Of a DNA stretch of 64,000 bases, positions 24,958-36,800 are shown in pieces. The notes under the pieces are model-generated. The model was not told the DNA's origin. It saw only the letters and a program-made list of their open reading frames with translations, and searched no databases. Positions within the stretch are counted from its first letter, which is position 1. Each line of letters opens with the position of its first letter. Position numbers and translations under genes: made by a program. This DNA comes from Nansenia antarctica (Eukaryota; Chordata; Actinopteri; Argentiniformes; Microstomatidae). The stretch spans positions 69,670,573 to 69,734,572 of the forward strand of contig OZ022342.1 of the NCBI GenBank assembly GCA_963989245.1, read 5' to 3'.

Positions 24958-27900
24958 TGAGGGAGAGAGAGTTACCTGGAAGAATCTGTGTTTCTTCACT
25001 TCATTGGCATCCTGCTCTCCTGCTCCCAGTCTCCTCTCTGGGTTCTTCTGCAGCAGCTACAACATAGAGTTTGACACACCTGTACTACGTCTATGGGAGT
25101 CTGACACACCTGTACTACTTCTATGGGAGTCTGACACACCTGTCCTACTTCTATGGGAGTCTGACACACCTGTACTACGTCTATGGGAGTCTGACACACC
25201 TGTCCTACTTCTATGGGAGTCTGACACACCTGTCCTACTTCTATGGGAGTCTGACACACCTGTCCTACTTCTATGGGAGTCTGACACACCTGTACTACGT
25301 CTATGGGAGTCTGACACACCTGTACTACGTCTATGGGAGTCTGACACACCTGTCCTACGTCTATGGGAGTTTGACACACCCGTCCTACTTCTATGGGAGT
25401 CTGACACACCCGTTCTACTTCTATGGGAGTTTGACACACCTGTACTACGTCTATGGGAGTCTGACACACCTGTCCTACTTCTATGGGAGTCTGACACACC
25501 CGTCCTACTTCTATGGGAGTTTGACACACCTGTCCTACTTCTATGGGAGTTTGACACACCTGTCCTACTTCTATGGGAGTTTGACACACCTGTCCTACTT
25601 CTATGGGAGTTTGACACACCCGTTCTACTTCTATGGGAGTTTGACACACCTGTACTACTTCTATGGGAGTCTGACACACCTGTCCTACTTCTATGGGAGT
25701 TTGACACACCCGTTCTACTTCTATGGGAGTTTGACACACCTGTACTACTTCTATGGGAGTTTGACACACCTGTCCTACGTCTATGGGAGTCTGACACACC
25801 CGTACTACTTCTATGGGAGTTTGACACACCTGTCCTACTTCTATGGGAGTTTGACACACCTGTCCTACTTCTATGGGAGTTTGACACACCCGTTCTACTT
25901 CTATGGGAGTTTGACACACCTGTACTACTTCTATGGGAGTTTGACACAGCTGTACTACGTCTATGGGAGTCTGACACACCTGTCCTACTTCTATGGGAGT
26001 TTGACACACCTGTCCTACTTCTATGGGAGTTTGACACACCCGTTCTACTTCTATGGGAGTTTGACACACCTGTACTACTTCTATGGGAGTTTGACACACC
26101 TGTACTACTTCTATGGGAGTTTGACACACTTGTACTACTTCTATGGGAGTTTGACACACCTGTATTACTTCTATGGGAGTTTGACACACCTGTACTACGT
26201 CTATGGGAGTTTGACACACCTGTCCTACGTCTATGGGAGTCTGACACACCTGTCCTACGTCTATGGGAGTTTGACACAGCTGTACTACTTCTATGGGAGT
26301 CTGACACACCCGTCCTACTTCTATGGGAGTCTGACACACCTGTCCTACGTCTATGGGAGTTTGACACACCCGTTCTACTTCTATGGGAGTCTGACACAGC
26401 TGTACTACGTCTATGGGAGTCTGACACACCTGTCCTACTTCTATGGGAGTTTGACACACCTGTCCTACTTCTATGGGAGTTTGACACACCTGTACTACTT
26501 CTATGGGAGTTTGACACAGCTGTACTACGTCTATGGGAGTCTGACACACCTGTCCTACTTCTATGGGAGTTTGACACAGCTGTACTACGTCTATGGGAGT
26601 CTGACACACCTGTCCTACTTCTATGGGAGTTTGACACACCTGTCCTACTTCTATGGGAGTTTGACACACCTGTACTACTTCTATGGGAGTTTGACACAGC
26701 TGTACTACGTCTATGGGAGTCTGACACACTTGTAATACTTCTATGGGAGTTTGACACACCTGTCCTACTTCTATGGGAGTTTGACACACCGGTCCTACTT
26801 CCATGGGAGTTTGACACACCCGTTCTACTTCTATGGGAGTTTGACACACCTGTACTACTTCTATGGGAGTTTGACACACCTGTACTACTTCTATGGGAGT
26901 TTGACACACCTGTAATACTTCTATGGGAGTTTGACACACTTGTACTACTTCTATGGGAGTTTGACACACTTGTACTAAGGCAGCAGGGGCATGTACCTTC
27001 TGGATGATGGACACAGCCTCAGGCGACAGGAACCTGGGGTAGCTCACATCATCATTCACAATGCTGTCAAACACCTCCTCCTCATCGTCACCAGGGAACG
27101 GAGACTGCCACAATCATGAGGTGAGAGAGATAAAGGCCAAAACAACACTAAACATTCACTTGTGTCCATACCCCGGAATTACAAACATCCATTTAACTCA
27201 TTTAGGGTGAATAAAGTTGCCCAAATTGTCAACATTGCCACGGGTGGCTTTATTCACCAAAAATCCATCAATTATTATGCTTCATTTTGTAGCCAATCAA
27301 AGCATTGTTGCTAGGTAAATACCACATAAAACACGTGGCACTCTAGGTGGTGAGTTAATGACAAATTCAGGTAACTATAACCATATCCATGACCACCTAT
27401 ACTTTTTAAGTCATTCCTGGGGGAATTGTCTCATGACCAAATTCAGTACCTGTGCAATAGAAAGAAACGCAACAAAAACATTTTCAACCTACCAATCATA
27501 TTTGAACCAAAACTGTTGTCATTGAACACACACTATTTGGTGTGTTTACCATTTCTGCTCTGAAGGTGAAGGTAGTCCAGACCAGATGTCCTCCTGGTTC
27601 TGTATTCATGTCTATGGTCCTGACCTCTGACCCCTCCCTCCTGGTCCTGTATTCAGTTCTACGGTACTGACCCCTGACCTCTGCCTCCTGGTCTACGGTA
27701 CTGACCTCTCCCACCAGCATCTCGTAGATGAGGATTCCGAGCCCCCACCAGTCCACAGAGCTGGTGTAGTTGCTGTCCGTCAGGACCTCGGGGGCCAGGA
27801 ACTCTGGCGTCCCACAGAAGGTGGAGGTGCGGTCCCCGTGGCCCATGCCTGGAGGCCCAGGGAGACGGGAACAAATGGAAACAAAAGCCTCACTGTGTAG

Positions 27901-29346
27901 CATCAATTAAACAAAGCAAAACCCATGCCAAATATTACCCTTCAGAAGTGTCTTCCTGTAGGCTGAATTAAAGGCGATATGGGATTCGAACGACAACAAA
28001 GCAGTCACCTCCCCGCCCTATTCGGTTGTTAAGTCTGACGTCACACGTGACGTTTAGCAATTTCCGGGTGCAAATAAAACAAATCCAGAGTACCAGTGTA
28101 CTAAAGCGGTAGAATGACAGTTCAATAATTTTTTAGACTCGGATCTATTCATACAACAAGGGACACAGCACTGCAGCATTTCGAAGAGAGCGCCTCAGCC
28201 AACGTTGGACCCGGAAACACGTCACGACTTAACAACCGAATTGTTTTATATAAGCAGCTACGTTTTTGTGTAATTTGACATGAATAAGTGCAAAAAAACA
28301 GAAAACCAAGCAAAACAAATAGATCCTATATAGGCCCTATATATGTACTATAGATCTCACTTGGAATCAACCAGGGAATTGGTAGATAGGACTGGTAACT
28401 GGTAAACCATTTACCTTCCTTACACAGCCCAAAGTCTGCTATCCTCACAAAGCCGTCTGCGTCCATAAGCAGGTTGTCCAGCTTCAAATCGCTGAGACAG
28501 AAGAGGAAAAATGAAAGGATGAAATAACATGAAGTGTTATTGAAGTGACAGATTATTTGAAGACCAGACCTCACCAGTAAACTATTTTGTTCTGGTGCAG
28601 AAACTCCAGTCCAAGCAGCACACAGGAGGCGTAAAACCTAAGCAAGGAAACAAAATGGTCTATGATTATATTGATGGCTCTCTTTGTGAATAAAAGTTTT
28701 CGATTTTTTTTATGTTGATTTTCTCAGTTTTTTTCCTCTGGTCATACCAATAATTAAAAATTGTTTTCTGAGTGGTAATATCACGTGTTGTTGTGTTGAC
28801 AAAACTATTTTACTATTTTTAGGACCACAAGTTGTTTAATATTATAGGCCAAGGAATTGAAATACATAATTTGTTACATAGTGTGAAAGGTTGCATCTAG
28901 AATGTGAGAATATCACCCATTAAATGCTTTAGAACTTGTTGAATGTCATGAAGACCGACAACAACTCTCTGAGTTGTTCCAGGTTGTAAACACAGTTCTC
29001 TAACGTACCTGTGAAGGTGTACAACCAAGCAGATTGCTGTTGGGTTACTGCGCAATATCTGCACGGCTGTGGTGTGGAACAATGAGAGTGTATGTATTTA
29101 TGCATGTGTGTGTATATGTATATGTGTGTATGTGTGTATGTGTGTGTGTGTGTGTAAGCTTACCGAGCCTGCGTCTCAGTGAAGATGCTGGTGTGTATGT
29201 GGGTCATGAGGTCCCCCCCAGGGGAGTATTCCATTACGAAGCACATGTGGTCGGCTGTCTGGAAACAACCATGCAGGTTCACTAGGAAGGGATGCCTGGA
29301 CGCATTGATCATCTCTAAGATCCTCTTCTCACACATCAGACTGTAT

Positions 29347-29401
<55 letters not shown>

Positions 29402-32400
29402 TCAGTGGACAAGGGCAGGAATAGGTACATTGGATCATGTGTACATGTGGGGGGGACTCATCTCACCTCCCATAGAGGTTCTATAGTGTAACTTTAAAGT
29501 CCACTGATTAGACTAGTCTGTAAAAAAAGAAAGAAAACGTCCTTCTTCTAGCACGACGACCGCAAATGGCCCCAGGCCTGAACATAGATGACTTTTCCCT
29601 GCTATGAATGGTGGATACATGATTCACTTACTTAGTCAAATGTATTTGTTGTAAGTCGCTTTGGACAAAGGCGTCTGCTAAATGACAAAAATGTAAATGT
29701 TTAAATCCGGTCTCTGATCTGACCTGTCGCCTGTCCACTTCAGCTCTAATCTGACCTCTGACCTCTCGCCTGTCCACTTCACCTCTAATCTGACCTCTGA
29801 CCTCTCGCCTGTCCACTTCACCTCTGATCTGACCTCTGACCTCTCACCTGTCCACTTCACCTCTGACCTCTGACCTCTGACCTGTCCACTTCACCTCTGA
29901 TCTGACCTCTCACCTGTCCACTTCACCTCTGATCTGACCTCTGACCTGTCCTCATCTTCCCTGTCCTCATCTCCCTTCACTGGCTCCCAGTGAAGAAGAG
30001 TGAAGTTCAAAATCTGCACCTTTGTTTTTAAAGCTCTCAACAGTCTCGCCCCACCCTACATCAAGGACCTCCTGGACCAGTCTACCTCCTCAAGGCCTAG
30101 ACCCAGGCTCAGGTCCGACGCCCAACTCAGCCTGAGGGTCCCACGTACCAACCTCAAGAGGAAGGGTGACCGTGCCTTTGCGGTGATAGCACCGACCCTG
30201 TGGAACGCGCTCCCTTCTGCCATCGAGTTTGCCCCCACTCTGGACTCCTTTAGAGCCAAGTTAAAAACCCACCTCTTCCAAAATGATATTCCCTAAGTCT
30301 ACTCCCTATTTGTTGTGAATTGTATGCCTGAGATTTACGTTTAAGTCGTCTGTGTCTGATTGCTTTCTGTGTTCCTTGTCTTTGTCTTTATCTGTTCCTT
30401 TACCCGGGCTGCGCCCCGGGCCGATGTAAAAGGTGGATGGGGGGCGCATTATAAATAAAATGAACAATTAACAATTAACCTCTGATCTGACCTCTGACCT
30501 GTCCACTTCACCTCTGATCTGACCTCTGACCTCTGACCTGTCCACTTCACCTCTGACCTCTCACCTGTCCACTTCACCTCTGATCTGACCTCTCACCTCT
30601 CACCTGTCCACTTCACCTCTGATCTGACCTCTCACCTCTCACCTGTCCACTTCACCTCTAATCTGACCTCTGACCTGTCCACTTCACCTCTAATCTGACC
30701 TCTGACCTGTCCACTTCACCTCTGATCTGACCTCTGACCTCTCGCCTGTCCACTTCACCTCTAATCTGACCTCTGACCTCTGACCTGTCCACTTCACCTC
30801 TGATCTGACCTCTCACCTGTCCACTTCGTCCCGCGTGACTATGTCGCCTTTCTTCAGGGCTTTAATGGCGTACAGTTGGCCTGACTTCCTGAACTCCGCC
30901 AGGAGAACCTTGGGGAGGGTAGGAGGGGAGGAGGAAGAAGGATTGACCAGGTGGATCTGATGGAAGGTTTTCCCGCTGAGGTAAGAGGTCCCCTCGTGAC
31001 TATACCTTTCCAAAGTGCCCTCGTCCAAGAACTGAGATGCAGGTAAAATCTTTCATCTGCATTCCTTCTTTCCTCCTGACAGAGAGCAAAAAAAGAGGAG
31101 GAGGGCGCATGAAAGATGAGGAGAGGGGTTAGGGTAAGGTAACCAACACCACCTCTAGTCCTGGGGGGGCTTAAATAATGAGTGAATACTGGTTACATGC
31201 ACAGGGTGGAGGTGGGTCGACTTACTTCGGAGTAAGGTCAGTAGGTCTCCCCTTGGAGAATTGGCTGCTGTAATCCTTTGAATGGCCTTTCGAGAACTGA
31301 CCAATGGGAGCGTAGAAGGGAGAGAGACAGGTCAAACACTTCCACGGAAGTATATATACACTAACATCTTTATTAATTAATTAACTTGAGTTTGAAAAAC
31401 ACACTTTTAAATAAATAATTAATAAATAAATAATTATTATTATTATATCTGATACTCCTCTGAGTAGAACAACAGAAAAGTCTCTGAATATTGTAGAAGT
31501 GTGACTCCAAGGAAAGGAAACTGGGGAAGTGGGATTTTTGTAATAATATTACTAATTATTAATTAACTATTAATAATAATATTATTTGGAAAAACATTTA
31601 TACAAATAAACATGTCTGCCATTAAAGTGAGCAGCAATATGTTCAAAGAATTTCCTATGTAGAACTTACCACAGAGAGAGGGGTTTCTGGTGTGGGGGTC
31701 TTGCCCATGTTGTGGCGCGGGGGTTTGGTTGGACGTTCTTCACTGAAGTTGAGTTTCACCACCGGCGACGGTCTATAATATTCAAATCATGAACAAATAC
31801 AAAACAAACATATAAAACATGTTCACAGTTGCATTGTATCGATCTGAACTACACTCTATTCTATCAAGATTGGGTCACAAGACCTACAGTATATTTAACT
31901 GTTGCTTTCACTATTTATCACACATTATTTACTGCATGAAAAGATGGGTGTCCAGAATGTTTACAAAAATTGCTCACATCCATGAAATGGCCGTTTCTTG
32001 GCCTTGAGTGTTCATCTCTTCAACTCACCAACTGTCAAAAAGTTCTGGAACACTCACCACCTAGAGTGCCAAGTGTTTTATGTGGTGTCTACCTAGCAAC
32101 AACACTTTGATTGGCTACAAAATGAAGCGTCATAATTTATGCATTTTTCGTGAATAAAGTCAGCCACTGCATGGCACTGTAGAATGTTGACAATCCGGGC
32201 TTTATTCACCCTCTGCGCTGAATGAGTTAATGAACCTGAGTGACACCTCACCCTAGCAGATGAGGCGTGGACATGGCTGCCTTCTTCTCCATGGGAGGGG
32301 GGGAGGTGACTCCCAGGCCTGCGGGAGGGGGGCTCATCAGCGGGGGGCTCATGGTCGCTACGGAGCTACAGGGAGGCAGGACGCTCATCATCAGACGACC

Positions 32401-33788
32401 CCATGTGGCGAAGTTAATGTTCATCTGAGTCGCCCGCAGGAAGTTCTTCCCTGAGGAGACAGGAAGTACAATAGGTAGTCGTTTACAGAGGAGACAGGAA
32501 GTAGGTAGTCATTTACTGAGGAGACAGGAAGTAGGTAGTCATTTACTGAGGAGACAGGAAGTAGGTAGTCATTTACAGAGCAGACAGGAAGTAGGTAGTC
32601 ATTTACTGAGGTTTTGGAACAGACAACAAACCCATGGCAGAGTGAACTGTTAACTGTTGTTACAGGGAGGGAACCGCTTAGGTTGTGGGTTCGATTCTCA
32701 CTGGGACCATATATACTGAAACATGTATGCACTTACTGCAATGCAAGTCGCTTTGGATAAAAGCATCAGCTAAATGGCATATATTATTATATTAATCCTG
32801 AGACACAGTTTCATGTGTTCCAACAGTCAGGATTTCACTTCCCCTGTGAGTGATAACTATTAGCCTATTGAGTGATTTGTCTGTGAGTAGTTAGATATGC
32901 ACTTTTTTCTAATAACATACAGTAGTAAGCCCAACAAAAAAAGCCAAAAATGCAGTGGTTGGTTGGGAGCGTACCTTTTTCTTTAGGGAAAATACGCTTT
33001 TGACGTTGCAGTTTCGGCTGCCGCTCAATTATAGGGTTGATGAAGGTCACCTACAAATACATTGACACAATAATGGTGATTGTGTTATTGTAGAACATCG
33101 ATATTGCATGTGTGTGACAGCAGCTGGTGAAAGCGGGACCAAGTCGTCCGACTAAAGAAACCGACTAAATGTTCAGACTTTTATTCAGAAAAATGTACGG
33201 TTGGCGACTCGTTCCCACTTTCACCAGTTGCTGTCACATTATATGGTGACTGACTGTGATACGGTATTATACTTGATGTTAACATGGTGTTGGGAGAGAG
33301 CAGGGCTTCTGGCACCCCATTAACACGACAACCCTGAAAAGTGAAGGTTCGTAGTGAAATTTTTGGGAGATGTGAGCAGCGTGTGCAGTGTGTATCTCCC
33401 ACGCTGCTCCACAGTCAGAGAGGTCAGAGGTCAAGCCTGCAGCATCTCTTCTAATCGCCAAGCATCTATTATTCTAGCATCTATTATTCTAGCATCTATT
33501 ATTCTAGCATCTATTATTCTAGCATCTATTATTCTAGCGCCACGGCTTTCTGCAATGAACACACACAGTTTGTGATTAATAGGATGGTTGTGTCCCCCAG
33601 TGACCTCTGACCTCTGTGAAGAGCATGCCCTGGGGCTCCAGGGCCAGACACATGCTGTGGCGCTGGTTGTCCAGGAAGTCCTCCAGACGCAGGAACTTGA
33701 CGGCGCACAGCGACCTCCAGTCCCTCCAGAACACCCCGACTTCCAGCTCTCTGGACTAGGAAGGGGCAGGGCATCAGATGTTACACAG

Positions 33789-33842
<54 letters not shown>

Positions 33843-36800
33843 ATACTTCCACCCCCACCACCACCCCCACCCCCCTCCTCCACAACACACACACTTTCAA
33901 AACTCTGATGTTTTGAGCATCAGAAGAGATGGAGACAGATTTGATGGGATAAGGGACTGTCTCGAATTGATTCCAAACAAATGCCCTCTCTTCCCTCAAC
34001 AAGAAAAAAAAACAACCTTTTTCTCTGCTCCAAACCCCCAGCCCGTGGTTTCATCCCATGGTTTAAGTGCAGCCCAAAAACAAGCGCAGTACAAATCCGC
34101 TTTGATCTTTCGAGATTCACACCAGAAACCCTGGAGGCTAAACGTTCGGGGCTGACAGCAGTCTTAAACTTGAATCATGAGCACAATGATCCACTTTTCA
34201 GGGGAAAAGTACGGCATTAGAGCAGAGGAAGAGCCACTGACCCGCTCCAGCTCGATGCTGAAGCTGTGGTTCCAGGCCTCCTTGCCCAGGGACCTCCAGG
34301 GTGTGCAGCCCACCATCCTGCTGTCCACCTTCAGCACAGCGCTGATCTCAGCTAAGAGAAAGGCACAGTTATGGTGTGTCAAACCTGAGATTTTCCAACT
34401 ACCCCTTCATTCCCTTGTGTCTCTTAATCTCAAACAGGAAATACACACAATATTTGGACATATTTATGCTTATTTTTGCATACAAAACCCAAATTCACAC
34501 CAAATACTCCGTTGACCTCTATCTATCTATCTATGCATATTTCAAGTAAGGACACATTGGTGAGTAAATCACAAATCTAGGGAAAAGTTTGAAAAGACTC
34601 ACTGGAGAGCTCCTCCGCCTTATGTGCCTTCCCGTTGGTGCTGCGTCCTGATAGTCCGGTCCTGATCCTCAGAGCCTTGCCCTCCACGGGGCTGCTGGGC
34701 GTGGAGGTGACGCTCGCCACGCGACACCGGCCCGGCACCGCCTCCAGCAGCTCCTGGCAGCCCATCAGACGCACCTCCAACCGACCTGACGGGGGGGGGG
34801 AGGGGGGTTGACGGGTTGGGGTCAATTCCATTTAAAACGTCTAATTTAAACCTTAAATACAATAAAACGCCGCCGCCTGGAGACATCACCGCGGCGACGC
34901 CGAGTCACAGGGTTGTTTGTTAGTTACCTGTGAGGCTGGCAGGCTTGAAGAAGGAGGAGGAGCGGGAGCAGGCGGAGGTGAAGCGGGCTTCTCTCTGCAG
35001 GCCGGCGGAGGGCGAGGTGAGCCCGGGGGTGAGCTCCTCTCTGATGGCCGCCCGTCTGGGATGGTCCAGGGGAAGCTCGCTCAGCCGCTGCTCCAGAGAC
35101 AGATGTAGCAGGTCCAGCTTCTCAGAGGACTCCTGTAGGCGCCCCTGGGCCTGTGGAATATGGAGAGAGAGAGAGACACACTCACACATTCATTGCTTTT
35201 TAGCTCGAAGATGAAGATAAATACAGCGATTGAATTCACCGTTTCGATACAAATGTTTCACATCTCACACAAACACTAGGAAAGAATGTACCGCTATGTT
35301 GCAGCCTTAACAGCTTGCCTTGTGTAAAAACAAAAAGGTACCCGTCCCTCTCCCTCCCTCCCTCCCTCCCTCTGTCTCCCTCCCTCCCCTTGTCTCTCCC
35401 GCTCCCCCTGTCTCTCTCCCTCCCTCCCTCCCTCTGTCTCCTTTCCTCCCTCCCCCTGTCTCTCTCCCTCCCCCTGTCTCCTTCCCTCCCCCTGTCTCCT
35501 TTCCTCCCTCCCCCTGTCTCCTTCCCTCCCTCCCCCTGTCTCCTTCCCTCCCTCCCCCTGTCTCCCTCCCTCCCTCCCCCTGTCTCCTTCCCTCCCTCCC
35601 CCTGTCTCCTTTCCTCCCTCCCCCTGTCTCCTTCCCTCCCTCCCCCTGTCTCCCTCCCTCCCTCCCCCTGTCTCCTTCCCTCCCTCCCCCTGTCTCCTTC
35701 CCTCCCTCCCCCTGTCTCCTTCCCTCCCTCCCCCTGTCTCCTTCCCTCCCTCCATCCCTCCCTCTCTTCCCCTGTCTCCTCCTGTCTCTCTCCCTCTCCC
35801 CCCCCCCCCAGTGCACCAGCGGCCGGTTCCCACCTCTGCCAGAGCGCGGCGGTGGCGGTCCGGCACCTTCCGTCCCCCCAGCTGCCTAACCACGTTCTTG
35901 GCGCCGTCGGCAACGGCCGCCTCGATCTGCAGGTGATGACTCAGCTCAGCCAGACGCAGATCCACGGGGCTGACGGTCTCAGAGGGGCGGCCTGGAGAGG
36001 GGGAGGGAGGGAGATAGGGGGAGACAAGGGGAGGGAGGTAGATAGGGGGAGAGAGGGAGGGAGGGAGACAGGGGAAGAGAGGGAGGGAGGGAGACAGGGA
36101 AAGGGGGGCAGGGAGGGAAAGAGACAGGGGGAGGGAGGGAGACAGGGGGAGGGAGAGAGAGGAAGGGAGACAGAGGGAGGGAGGGAGGGAGACCGAGGGA
36201 GGGAGGGAGGGAGAGAGACAGGAGGAGGGAGAGGGTCAGGGGGAGGGAGAGAGACAGAGGGAGAGAGGGAGGGAGACAGAGGCAGGGAGGGAGACAGAGG
36301 GAGGGAGGGAGACAGGGGGAGGGAGGGAGACAGGGGGAGGGAGAGAGAGGGGGGGAGGGAAACAGGGAGAGGGACAGGGGGAGGGAGAGAGACAGGGGGA
36401 GGAAGAGAGACTACATGTGAGCAGTTACATATCCACTAGGGCTGTCAAATCTTCCATACGGGGAGTTTCAACACCTGTTAACATCTCATCTGTGCCTCAC
36501 CCTCTTGATCTGTGGCTTCCCGTTGCCCTTCTCTGGCCTGGGTGACTTTAACTATTTGCATGCGGAGCAGCTCGATCTTGGTGCGGCTGTCCTGTAACAT
36601 CTGCTGGGCCGTGGATAGCATTTTACGATCCTGGGAGGAGACGAGCACAGCACAGGCGACGTGGCTCAATAAACCTTCTTTCTCATGACTAGGGCTAGGT
36701 GAAATTATGATATTATTGTTATTAGCGATACGAACATTTTATATATCTTGCTGATTTCAGCATTATTTACATTGTATTAATTGTTTAAGTTATGGTGGCA

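Noticed and set aside
25060..26980. CRISPR-like array of 30-bp direct repeats
   Set aside because: The units are contiguous with no unique spacers, and the context is a vertebrate intron.
24887..27113. Long open frames (over 550-700 codons) on both strands
   Set aside because: They are produced by the 30-bp minisatellite, whose unit is a multiple of three without stops; the real content is pkn3 exons 20 and 21 on either side.
35315..36439. Frames of up to 374 codons rich in Pro/Ser/Leu or Gly/Arg/Glu
   Set aside because: These are translations of the pyrimidine and purine arrays around pkn3 exon 5, with no codon structure beyond the repeat.
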